Source of the DNA: Deinococcus sp. LM3
Lineage (GTDB): Bacteria > Deinococcota > Deinococci > Deinococcales > Deinococcaceae
Assembly: GCF_002017875.1 (NCBI RefSeq)
Contig: NZ_MUFV01000001.1
Coordinates: 2,878,501 to 2,942,500, forward strand
DNA length: 64,000 nucleotides
Direction of reading: 5' to 3'
Positions 1 to 7,274 of this stretch are shown one piece after another. Made by a program: the position numbers and the translations under genes. Each line of letters starts with the position of its first letter. Positions within the stretch are counted from its first letter, which is position 1. The notes beneath the pieces were generated by a model. It made no database searches and was not told where the DNA came from. It saw nothing but the letters and a program-made list of their open reading frames with translations.

Positions 1-1
1 G

Positions 2-385
2 GGCCTCGTGGACACCACCCGCGAGTGCCTGAAAGCGGGGCTGGACGTCATCCGCCCGAACGCCCGCACCGGCGACATCGGGCACGCCATCCAGACGCTC
101 GCCGAGGCGCGGGGGTACAGCGTCGTTCGCGAGTACACCGGGCACGGCATCGGCAAACGCCTGCACGAGGAACCCACCATCTACCACTGGGGCGCGCGCT
201 ACACCGGCCTGAAACTCCAGCCGGGCATGGTGTTCACGGTGGAACCCATGATCAACCTGGGCCGCCCCGAGACGCGCCTGCAGGCCGACGGCTGGACCGT
301 CACCACCGCCGACGGGCAGCCCAGCGCGCAGTTCGAGCACACCCTGGTCGTCACCGACAAGGGCTACGAGATCCTCACGCTGTAA
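2..385 (+). CDS. map: Methionine aminopeptidase, C-terminal part (cut by window edge)
   Basis: The frame is open at the left edge, so only about 127 C-terminal residues are seen. The enzyme removes the initiator methionine from nascent proteins in the cytoplasm. The pita-bread fold is recognisable from the metal and substrate motifs: YTGHGIGKRLHEEP with the conserved His, FTVEPMI with a metal-binding Glu, and FEHTLVV with the last metal-binding Glu. The GTG at position 8 is internal and not the true start. The stop codon lies 6 bases before the next gene, so the two are probably co-transcribed. Confidence 0.95.
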   Translation, partial: GLVDTTRECLKAGLDVIRPNARTGDIGHAIQTLAEARGYSVVREYTGHGIGKRLHEEPTIYHWGARYTGLKLQPGMVFTVEPMINLGRPETRLQADGWTVTTADGQPSAQFEHTLVVTDKGYEILTL

Positions 386-391
386 CGGTCC

Positions 392-1060
392 ATGGACACG
401 ACCCGCCCGAACGCCCCGAAATTCCCACGCGGCGGCCTGCGCGCCCCGCCGCCCGGCCCGCTGGAAAGCGAGACCGTGTACCGGGGTCTGGCGCTGGAAG
501 GCGACCTGACCGGCGCAGAGGCCCTGAACGCCGTGACCTTCCAGGGCTGCGTGTTCCGGCGGGTGAACCTGACCGGCGTCCACTGGCGCGCCGTGCGCCT
601 CACCGACGTGCGCTTCGAGGGCTGCGACCTGAGCGGCGCACGACTGGAAGACGCGGCGCTGGAACGCGTGCAGTTCACGGACTGCCGCCTGCTGGGCGTG
701 CAGGCCGCCCACGCTCGCCTGCGGCACGTGCTCCTGACCCGCGTGGTCGCCCCCCTGAGCGTGTGGGTGAAGGCCGACGCGGCCCACCTGCGCCTGGACA
801 GCTGCGACCTGACCGAGGCCGCATTCATGGACGCCGACCTGCCCGGCCTGATCCTCCGGGCGTGCCGCCTGCCCCGCACGGACCTGCGCGGCGCGCGGCT
901 GGCTGGGGCCGACCTGCGTTCCAGCGACCTGCGTGGCCTGCGCGTCACGCCCCGCGAACTGGAGGGCGTGACCGTGGACGCCGCGCAACTGCCGGACCTC
1001 GCCCACCTGCTGGGCGTCCGGGTGGGGGAGAGCCTCCCGGACCCGGATGCCCTTCCCTGA
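392..1060 (+). CDS. Pentapeptide-repeat protein
   Basis: This 222-residue protein consists largely of A(D/N)LXX-like pentapeptides, for example CDLSGARLEDAALERVQF in the middle and TDLRGARLAGADLRSSDLRG near the end, interrupted around residue 115-130. Such repeats fold into a right-handed quadrilateral beta-helix. Some members mimic DNA and bind gyrase, but nothing here shows that role, so the function is open. The first 35 residues are Pro/Arg-rich and may be disordered. The ATG lies 6 bases after the map stop, suggesting coupling. It converges on the lipoprotein gene that follows. Confidence 0.85.
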   Translation: MDTTRPNAPKFPRGGLRAPPPGPLESETVYRGLALEGDLTGAEALNAVTFQGCVFRRVNLTGVHWRAVRLTDVRFEGCDLSGARLEDAALERVQFTDCRLLGVQAAHARLRHVLLTRVVAPLSVWVKADAAHLRLDSCDLTEAAFMDADLPGLILRACRLPRTDLRGARLAGADLRSSDLRGLRVTPRELEGVTVDAAQLPDLAHLLGVRVGESLPDPDALP

Positions 1061-1096
1061 ACACCGGTTCGCGTCAGTGCCGGACTACCGCGACGG

Positions 1097-1990
1097 TCAG
1101 TTGAACGGGCAACTGCTGCGCACGTCCGAGTAGGTGGTGCCGACCGCCGGGGCCGGGCACAGGAACGGGCTGTAGCGCAGGTCGTTGTCCACGAAGCGTT
1201 TGAGCCACGCCACGCTGGCCCGCGCGATGGGCGTGTTCGACGTGTTCGGCGCGAAGTGGCTGGCGCCGCGCAGTTCCAGGTACGTGCGGGGCAGCGTGGC
1301 CGCCAGGCTGGTGTAGAACGGCACCGAGTGAGAGGCGACCGGCGCGACCGTGTCGGACTGCGCGCCGATGATCAGGGTGGGCGTGCGCAGTTCCGGCCAG
1401 GTCTTGTCGGTGTTCCAGGGAGTCAGGGCCACGGCGGCCTTCAGGGCGGGGTTGGTCTTGGCGGCTTCCAGGCTGCCGCCGCCGCCCATGCTGTGGCCCA
1501 TCACGGCCAGCCGGTTCGGGTCGATGCGGCTGCGCACGTCGCTGCTGCCGGTCAGGTACCGCAGCGCCGCCAGGAGTTGCGTGCCGCGCGAGGACGGCTG
1601 GTCGTAGATGCTGTTCGTGTCGATGATGAACACCACGAACCCCTGCGAGGCGAGGCGCGGCCCCAGCCACGACAGGCTGCTCTGCGTGGCGGTGTAGCCG
1701 GGCGACATGGCCACCGCGCCGAAGGTGCCGTCGGTGGTGGTCGTGGGGTAGTAGATGGTGCCGCCCCCGAATCCGCTGACCCGGTAGCGGGACACGCTGG
1801 TCGAGGTGGTGGCGTACGGCCCGCGCGTCGCTTCCAGGCTGGCGGTGGTCGGGGCGGGGCCACGCTCGAACGGGTTGAGCGCCAGCGTGGTCACGGGCTG
1901 TTCCTGCGAGGCCGTGCTGGGCGGTTGCTGCACGCCTGTGCAGGCAGCCAGGAGGACGGTCAGTGCGAGGCCGACAGTTAAGTTTTTCAT
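1097..1990 (-). CDS. Polyester hydrolase (cutinase/PETase-like) lipoprotein
   Basis: This is a 297-residue alpha/beta hydrolase. A lipoprotein signal ends in LLAAC (Cys17), so the enzyme is probably exported and lipid-anchored. The catalytic triad reads Ser167 in GHSMGG, Asp213 in QSDTVAPV and His245 in ASHFAPN. The oxyanion and aromatic clamp residues typical of PET-degrading cutinases are present: Tyr99 in SPGYTA, Met168, and Trp192 in TPWN. DTNSIYDQPSSRG and VDNDLRYSPFLC are family signatures. Cys278 and Cys294 can form the conserved C-terminal disulfide. The second disulfide of Ideonella PETase is absent, so it looks like the LCC/Thermobifida type. Known relatives hydrolyse cutin, short polyesters and PET; the substrate here is inferred. 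Confidence 0.88.
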   Translation of the reverse strand: MKNLTVGLALTVLLAACTGVQQPPSTASQEQPVTTLALNPFERGPAPTTASLEATRGPYATTSTSVSRYRVSGFGGGTIYYPTTTTDGTFGAVAMSPGYTATQSSLSWLGPRLASQGFVVFIIDTNSIYDQPSSRGTQLLAALRYLTGSSDVRSRIDPNRLAVMGHSMGGGGSLEAAKTNPALKAAVALTPWNTDKTWPELRTPTLIIGAQSDTVAPVASHSVPFYTSLAATLPRTYLELRGASHFAPNTSNTPIARASVAWLKRFVDNDLRYSPFLCPAPAVGTTYSDVRSSCPFN

Positions 1991-2070
1991 TCCAGGTCAG
2001 TCTGTCTGATGCCGGTGCGGGCCGTCAAGATCATCTGACCGGCGCGTCACCTCGGTCTGGCCCGGCCGGA

Positions 2071-2634
2071 TCACTTCTGAACGGACGTTCCGACCGGGAT
2101 GCGGGCCGCCGCATCGAGACGGGCCGTGTCCAGCGTGGACGCCTCGAAACGGTCGCGCAGGTAGTGTCCCTGCGTGAGCAGGCGGCTGGCGCTGCCGTGA
2201 TCCTGCCGCAGCGCGCCGTCCACACCCCGGCTCAGGTGCTCCAGCTGCTCACGCAGCAGCCCTTCCGGATCGCGGCCCCCGGCGCGCAGCTGCTCGCGGG
2301 CGGCGGGCGTCAGGTTCAGGTAACTGCGCAGCGTGTCCGGCAGGTACTCCCGGCGGATCTGGCCCAGCGTCGCCCGCGTGTGCGGCTCCAGCGTGGCGGG
2401 CGCGTCCTGAAGGCGGCACAGCAGCGCCAGGGCGTACAGGCGGTGCGGTTCGGGCAGTCGCAGCGCCAGCGCGGGCGCGTCGTCCGGCGGGGTGCCCGGC
2501 GCGGCCGCACCCTCAGCCGGGCCGGACCGGGCGCGCAGCAACTCCAGGTTGTGCCGGTGAATCATGGCGCGCCGCGCCAGCGGAAAACCGAACACCGACG
2601 CGAAAAAGAACAGGGGAACCAGAATGTCTTCCAC
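2071..2634 (-). CDS. Hypothetical single-pass membrane protein
   Basis: This protein of 187 residues has no family I recognise. The GTG start at 2634 is preferred because GAGGT lies about 9 bases upstream; an ATG 72 bases further upstream would add a repeat-derived, non-conserved-looking tail. The first ~20 residues (VEDILVPLFFFASVFGFPLA) form one hydrophobic segment followed by basic residues, suggesting an N-out or signal-anchor topology with a cytoplasmic domain. The remainder is Arg/Leu/Glu-rich and probably helical. Confidence 0.6.
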   Translation of the reverse strand: MEDILVPLFFFASVFGFPLARRAMIHRHNLELLRARSGPAEGAAAPGTPPDDAPALALRLPEPHRLYALALLCRLQDAPATLEPHTRATLGQIRREYLPDTLRSYLNLTPAAREQLRAGGRDPEGLLREQLEHLSRGVDGALRQDHGSASRLLTQGHYLRDRFEASTLDTARLDAAARIPVGTSVQK

Positions 2635-2650
2635 AGGGAAACCTCGACTC

Positions 2651-2692
2651 GGGACAGGGCACTCGGCACAGGGCACTCGCGACAGGGCGTGG
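2651..2692. repeat. Short minisatellite, ~14-bp unit
   Basis: Three imperfect tandem units share the core ACAGGGC(A)CTCG: 2651-2665, 2666-2679 and a degenerate copy at 2680-2692. They lie just upstream of the GTG of the minus-strand membrane protein and before the pot operon. No protein or RNA function is evident. Confidence 0.6.
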
Positions 2693-2782
2693 TGGCAGCG
2701 GAACACGGTCAGCCTACCCCCGCCTGCGCGTACGCCGCGTCACCCTTAAGGCGGAGTGGGGGTGGCGGCCCGCCCAGGCCAG

Positions 2783-2825
2783 TAAAATCCCTGGCATGAG
2801 TCAGATTCAGAGGTTCCGTCCATAA
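2783..2825 (+). promoter_or_regulatory. Leaderless-type promoter and 9-codon ORF before potA
   Basis: TAAAAT at 2783-2788 is followed 7 bases later by an ATG at 2796, the arrangement seen at many starts in this window. The ATG opens MSQIQRFRP and then meets TAA at 2823. The potA frame is open just after this stop but has no good ATG or GTG until 2888. Either this is a short leader peptide, or the real potA start is the ATG at 2796 and a frameshift separates it from the body of the gene. Confidence 0.55.
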
Positions 2826-2887
2826 CCGGCGTCGCGTTCAAGGGAAAACGCGCGCGTGAACTGTCCGCCGACGCGGCCGTCAGTGTC

Positions 2888-3961
2888 GTGGACGTGTTCA
2901 AGAGCTTCAGGTCGACGTCGGGCGGCGAGACGCGCGTGCTGGACGACATCGACCTCGATATCCGCCGGGGCGAGTTCTTCAGCCTGCTGGGTCCCAGCGG
3001 GTGCGGCAAGACGACCCTGCTGCGCATCCTGGCGGGCTTCGAGCAGCCGGACGCCGGGCAGGTCATCATCGGCGGGCAGGACATGACGGGCGTGCCGCCG
3101 CACCTGCGCAACGTGAACACCGTCTTCCAGAGTTACGCGCTGTTCCCGCACCTGAGCGTGCAGGACAACGTCGCGTTCGGCCTGAAGATGAAGGGCGTGC
3201 CCGCCGCGCAGGCCCGCACCCGCGTCATGCAGGCCCTGGAGCGCGTGCGCATCGCGGACTTCGCCTCTCGCCGCCCGGATCAGCTGTCGGGCGGGCAGCG
3301 GCAGCGTGTGGCGCTGGCCCGCGCCATCGTGAACGAACCGCAGGTGCTGCTGCTCGACGAGCCGCTCTCGGCGCTGGACCTGAAACTGCGCAAGGAGCTG
3401 CAGGTGGAACTCGCCAACCTGCAGGAGAGCCTGGGCATGACCTTCGTGTTCGTCACGCACGACCAGGAGGAAGCGCTGGTCATGAGTGACCGCATCGCTG
3501 TCATGAACCGGGGCCGCGTGGAACAGCTGGGCCGCGCCGAGGAACTGTACGAGCGGCCAAGGACGGCGTTCGTGGCGAACTTCCTGGGCAGCAGCAATCT
3601 GATCGAGGGCACCGTCCTGAGCGTGGACGGCAAAGGCGCCACCGTGCAGACCGTGCACGGCCCGCTGCGCACCACGCACGGCGAGGGCCTGCGCCCCGGC
3701 CAGAACGTCACGCTGTCCGTGCGGCCCGAGAAACTGAGAATGGAACGCGACGACGAGACCGAAGGTAACGAGATCCGCGCGACCGTGGACGACATCGTGT
3801 ACACCGGCGCCGAGAACCAGTACCTGCTGCGCGCCAGCGGCCAGCAGCTCGTGGTGTTCCAGCTGAACGCCGACATCGGCGCCGACGAGGACTTCGACTA
3901 CGAGGAACAGGTCACCCTGTACCTGCCGCCCGACAACCTCGTCGTGCTGGAAGAAGCATGA
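2888..3961 (+). CDS. potA: Spermidine/putrescine ABC transporter ATP-binding protein
   Basis: This 357-residue ATPase powers the PotBCD polyamine importer on the cytoplasmic face. It shows Walker A GPSGCGKTT, Q-loop VFQSYALFP, signature LSGGQRQRVALARA, Walker B VLLLDEPLSALD and the H-loop VTHDQEE. A C-terminal TOBE-type domain follows (VRPEKLRM and onward). GTG 2888 is the first plausible start codon in frame, but residues encoded just upstream (frame open from about 2822) look protein-like, so the true N-terminus may be longer or frameshifted. It is first in a four-gene operon. Confidence 0.93.
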   Translation: MDVFKSFRSTSGGETRVLDDIDLDIRRGEFFSLLGPSGCGKTTLLRILAGFEQPDAGQVIIGGQDMTGVPPHLRNVNTVFQSYALFPHLSVQDNVAFGLKMKGVPAAQARTRVMQALERVRIADFASRRPDQLSGGQRQRVALARAIVNEPQVLLLDEPLSALDLKLRKELQVELANLQESLGMTFVFVTHDQEEALVMSDRIAVMNRGRVEQLGRAEELYERPRTAFVANFLGSSNLIEGTVLSVDGKGATVQTVHGPLRTTHGEGLRPGQNVTLSVRPEKLRMERDDETEGNEIRATVDDIVYTGAENQYLLRASGQQLVVFQLNADIGADEDFDYEEQVTLYLPPDNLVVLEEA

Positions 3962-3976
3962 CGGGGGTTGATAGTC

Positions 3977-4023
3977 GAAGGTTGATGGTTGATGGAACAC
4001 CCCTCTATCAACCATCAACCTTC
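3977..4023. repeat. 17-bp perfect inverted repeat between potA and potB
   Basis: GAAGGTTGATGGTTGAT at 3977-3993 is perfectly complementary to 4007-4023, with a 13-base loop. In mRNA this would be a strong stem-loop between the first and second pot genes. A related hairpin occurs between potB and potC. It has no U-tract, so RNA processing, stabilisation or a REP-like repeat is more likely than termination. Confidence 0.75.
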
Positions 4024-4049
4024 AACCATCACCGCACCGAAGGTGCTCC

Positions 4050-4877
4050 GTGCTGACGGTCCGGCGGTTCTTCGCCACGCTGGGGCCGGGCACGCTGTGG
4101 CTGGCGGCGTTCCTGATCGTTCCGGCGCTGGTGATGCTGGGGTACTCGTTCCTGACGCGCACGGACCTCGCGCAGGTGGGCGGCCCGTGGACGCTGGAGA
4201 ACTGGGGGCGGGTGTTCGGGTACGACGCGCTGTTCCAGGAGTGGACGGCCGACAACGCGCGCGTGCTGTGGCGCAGCGTGTGGGTGGCGGGCCTCAGCAC
4301 AGCGCTGTGCGTGCTGATGGGCTACCCGCTGGCGTTCTACATCGCCCGCCAGGACGCGCGGCGCAAGAACCTGCTGCTGCTGCTGCTGATCATCCCGTTC
4401 TGGACGAACTTCCTGATCCGCGTGTACGCCTGGATCCTGATCCTGCGGCCCTTCGATCTGGTGCCCAGCCTCACGGCGACCCTGCTGGGCATGGTGTACG
4501 CGTTCGTGCCGTTCTTCGTGCTGCCCGTGTACTCCAGCGTCGAGAAGATCGACTGGCGCCTGCTGGAGGCCGCGCAGGACCTCGGCGCGCCCCCCCTGCG
4601 GGCCTTCATGACCGCCGTGTTCCCGCAGACCCTGCCGGGCCTCGTGGCGGGCATCCTGCTGACCTTCATCCCGGCACTGGGCACCTTCGTGGTCAGCGAC
4701 ATCCTGGGCGGCGCGAAGACCGCGCTCGTCGGGAACCTCATCCAGAACCAGTTCGGGCAGGCGGGCGACTGGCCGTACGGCAGCGCCCTGAGTTTCCTGC
4801 TCATGGGCATGGTGCTGCTGGGCCTGTGGGGCTACGCCCGCCGCGCCGGACAGAAAGGCCTGGAGGAACTCGTATGA
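4050..4877 (+). CDS. potB: Spermidine/putrescine ABC transporter permease
   Basis: This inner-membrane permease has 275 residues and about six membrane segments, beginning TLWLAAFLIVPALVMLGYSF. The EAA-loop equivalent is LLEAAQDLGAPPLRAFMTAVFPQTLPG, which contacts PotA. The start is GTG 4050, with GAAGGTG about 6 bases upstream. It pairs with PotC to form the translocation channel. Hairpins of the same small family lie on both sides of the gene. Confidence 0.93.
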   Translation: MLTVRRFFATLGPGTLWLAAFLIVPALVMLGYSFLTRTDLAQVGGPWTLENWGRVFGYDALFQEWTADNARVLWRSVWVAGLSTALCVLMGYPLAFYIARQDARRKNLLLLLLIIPFWTNFLIRVYAWILILRPFDLVPSLTATLLGMVYAFVPFFVLPVYSSVEKIDWRLLEAAQDLGAPPLRAFMTAVFPQTLPGLVAGILLTFIPALGTFVVSDILGGAKTALVGNLIQNQFGQAGDWPYGSALSFLLMGMVLLGLWGYARRAGQKGLEELV

Positions 4878-4900
4878 GTGCGCTACGCGCACGGCTGATA

Positions 4901-4936
4901 GTTGATGGTCGATGGAACCCTCTTTCAACCATCAAC
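4901..4936. repeat. Second TTGATGG-type hairpin, between potB and potC
   Basis: GTTGATGGTCGA (4901-4912) can pair with TCAACCATCAAC (4925-4936) with one mismatch. The flanks match the potA-potB hairpin, including GATGGAAC before the loop and CAACCATCAACC after it, so both are copies of one element. It sits 12 bases or more upstream of the potC ribosome-binding site. Confidence 0.7.
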
Positions 4937-4965
4937 CATCACCTGTCAACCGCCCGGAGGGCCCC

Positions 4966-5775
4966 ATGATCCGGCGGACGCATCCGGCCCTGAGCGTGTG
5001 GGCGTGGCTGGTGTACGCGTTCCTGTACCTGCCGATCATCGTGCTGGTCGTGTTCTCGTTCAACGATTCGCGCTTCGGGGCGACCTGGGCGGGCTTCACC
5101 ACCAAGTGGTACGGGGTGCTGTTCGCCCGCACGGACGTGCGCGAGGCCCTCACGAACACCCTGACCGTGGCGGTGGTCAGCACGCTGATCAGCACGGTGC
5201 TGGGCACCCTGGTGGGCCTGGGCCTGTGGCGGTACACGCTGCGCTTCCGCACGGCCCTGACCGGACTGCTGGTCCTGCCGATCGTCATTCCGGACGTGGT
5301 GATGGGCGTGAGCCTGCTGATGTTCTACGCGTTCGTGCGCTCGGGCCTGGAGCGCCTGGGCTGGACCTTCGACAACGGCTTCTGGACGGTGCTGCTGGCG
5401 CACGTGACCTTCCAGATCAGTTACGTGGCCCTGACCGTCCGCTCGCGGCTCGCCGGGTACGGCCCGGAACTGGAGGAAGCCGCGCGGGACCTGGGCGCCA
5501 CCGGCCTGCGGTCATTCACGCACGTGGTCCTGCCGCTGGCGCTGCCGGGCGTGCTGGCGGGCGCGCTGCTGGCGTTCACGCTGTCCCTGGACGACTTCGT
5601 GGTCACGTACTTCACGAGCGGGTCGGGCTTCAACACCCTGCCGGTCCTGATCTACACGAACGTCAAGCGGGGCGTCACGCCGGACATCAACGCCCTGAGC
5701 GCCCTGCTGGTCCTCGTCACGGTGGTCGCCATCGTCGCCGCGAACGCCCTGCTGCGCCCCCGGAGGCAGCCATGA
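4966..5775 (+). CDS. potC: Spermidine/putrescine ABC transporter permease
   Basis: This second permease has 269 residues and six predicted membrane spans, starting AWLVYAFLYLPIIVLVVFSF. LEEAARDLGATGLRSFTHVVLPLALPG is the EAA loop, and FTLSLDDFVVTYF is typical of PotC. ATG 4966 is chosen over an upstream ATG because CCGGAGG lies directly before it and the upstream part reads through the hairpin repeat. The TGA overlaps the potD ATG (ATGA), indicating translational coupling. Confidence 0.93.
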   Translation: MIRRTHPALSVWAWLVYAFLYLPIIVLVVFSFNDSRFGATWAGFTTKWYGVLFARTDVREALTNTLTVAVVSTLISTVLGTLVGLGLWRYTLRFRTALTGLLVLPIVIPDVVMGVSLLMFYAFVRSGLERLGWTFDNGFWTVLLAHVTFQISYVALTVRSRLAGYGPELEEAARDLGATGLRSFTHVVLPLALPGVLAGALLAFTLSLDDFVVTYFTSGSGFNTLPVLIYTNVKRGVTPDINALSALLVLVTVVAIVAANALLRPRRQP

Positions 5776-6869
5776 AACGCGCCGCCCTGAGCGCCCTGCT
5801 CGTGCCGGTCCTGCTGAGCGGCTGCTACCGCGTCGAGAAGCCCGCCGCGACCTCCGGCCCGGTGACCGCGCCCATCACGCGCGGCGACGGCAGGACCCTG
5901 CGGGTGTTCATCTGGTCCGAGTACATCGACCCGGACCTCGTGACCGCCTTCGAGAAAGAAAACGGCGTGCGCGTCGTGCTGGACACCTTCGAGAGCAACG
6001 AGGCCATGCTCGCCAAGTTGCAGGGCGGCGGCGCGCAGTACGACATCGCCGTGCCCAGCAACTACGTGGTGCAGACCATGGTCCGGGCCGGACTGCTGCA
6101 ACCGCTGGAGAAGTCCCGACTGCCGAACCTGAAGAACATCGCGCCCGGCTTCCTGAACGCCCCTTACGACCCCGGCAACCGCTACTCCGTGCCGTACCAG
6201 TACGCCGCGACCGGACTGGCCTACAACCGGGAACGCTACGTGCCGCAGGACACCTGGGCCGAGATCTTCGGCCCGGATGACACCCGCACCTTCGTCCTGC
6301 TCGACGATCCGCGCGAGGTGATCGGCGCGGCCCTCAAGTACCTGGGCTTCAGCGCCAATACCACCGACGTCGCCCAGCTGCGCCAGGCACGCGACCTGCT
6401 GCGCGGCGTGGTCGCCAAGAAGGGCTTCCAGGGCTTCGACGGCGGCCCCGGCACCCGCAACAAACTCCTGGCCCGGCAGATCGACCTCGGGCAGATCTAC
6501 GTGGGCGACCTGCTGATCGCCACCGAGGAAGACGAGAACGTGCAGGTCCTGCTGCCCCGCCAGGGCACCACCATCAGCATGGACACCCTGGTCGTTCTCA
6601 GGCGCAGCCCCAACCCGGACCTCGCGCACCGCTTCATCGACTACCTGCTCGACGCCGACAACGGCGCGCAGCTCAGCAACTACACCTACTACGCCACCCC
6701 GAACGCCGCCGCGCAACCCCTCCTCGACGACTTCCTGAAGGACATTCCCGCCCTGAACCCGCCCGCCGCGTGGCTCACGGACGGCCGCCTGGACTTCATC
6801 GGCGAGCTGCCCACCGGCCGCCCGCAACGCCTGTACGACCGCATCTGGACGGAACTCAAGAGCCGCTGA
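5772..6869 (+). CDS. potD: Spermidine/putrescine-binding lipoprotein
   Basis: This 365-residue periplasmic-type substrate-binding protein delivers polyamines to PotBC. The signal peptide MKRAALSALLVPVLLSGC ends in a lipobox Cys at residue 18. The mature part has the family features: LRVFIWSEYIDPDLVTAFEKE near the N-terminus, YDIAVPSNYVVQTM, and YSVPYQYAATGLAYN with aromatic residues of the polyamine box. It is the last gene of the operon and is followed by a strong hairpin. Confidence 0.94.
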   Translation: MKRAALSALLVPVLLSGCYRVEKPAATSGPVTAPITRGDGRTLRVFIWSEYIDPDLVTAFEKENGVRVVLDTFESNEAMLAKLQGGGAQYDIAVPSNYVVQTMVRAGLLQPLEKSRLPNLKNIAPGFLNAPYDPGNRYSVPYQYAATGLAYNRERYVPQDTWAEIFGPDDTRTFVLLDDPREVIGAALKYLGFSANTTDVAQLRQARDLLRGVVAKKGFQGFDGGPGTRNKLLARQIDLGQIYVGDLLIATEEDENVQVLLPRQGTTISMDTLVVLRRSPNPDLAHRFIDYLLDADNGAQLSNYTYYATPNAAAQPLLDDFLKDIPALNPPAAWLTDGRLDFIGELPTGRPQRLYDRIWTELKSR

Positions 6870-6896
6870 GCCCGCAGTCCAGAAGCCAAGAAGCAA

Positions 6897-6923
6897 GGCG
6901 CCCCCGCTGAACGTGGGGGCGCC
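6897..6923. terminator. Bidirectional hairpin terminator between convergent genes
   Basis: GGCGCCCCCGC pairs with GTGGGGGCGCC across a 5-base loop and is followed by CTGCTCTT. It lies between the potD stop and the stop of the minus-strand 110-residue gene, so it can serve both. Confidence 0.75.
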
Positions 6924-6941
6924 CTGCTCTTGGTCTGTGGT

Positions 6942-7274
6942 TCAGTCCGGCTGGTTCACGGGGTGCAGGGCGTCCAGCCAGCCCCAGTCACGCAGGTACG
7001 CGCGGAACTCGCCGATCAGTTCGCGGGCCTCGTCGCGTTCGGATTCGTGCAGGGCGCGCAGCCACGCCTCACCGGTCGCGCGGGTGAAGGCCCGCAGCGG
7101 CGCCGGGCGGCCCAGGAAGTTGTCCAGGGCTTCCAGCAATTCCTCGGCGCGGGCGCGCGTCCAGGGGCGCTGGCGGGTCACCTCGTTCAGGAACTCGTCG
7201 GCGGCGTGCTCCAGCAGCGGCGTGCGGCCCACGATCCACGGGGCTTTCAGCGGCGGCAGGCTCACGGCGCTCAC
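6942..7274 (-). CDS. Hypothetical protein coupled to PhoX phosphatase
   Basis: This 110-residue protein starts at GTG 7274, whose GTGA overlaps the phoX stop, so it is translationally coupled to that gene. It is helical with no membrane segment. The pattern FLNEVTRQRPWTRARAEELL, then ELIGEFRAYLRDWGWLDALHPV, resembles the SAM-like core-binding domain found at the N-terminus of tyrosine recombinases, but no catalytic domain follows. The likeness is weak and the function unknown. Confidence 0.7.
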   Translation of the reverse strand: MSAVSLPPLKAPWIVGRTPLLEHAADEFLNEVTRQRPWTRARAEELLEALDNFLGRPAPLRAFTRATGEAWLRALHESERDEARELIGEFRAYLRDWGWLDALHPVNQPD

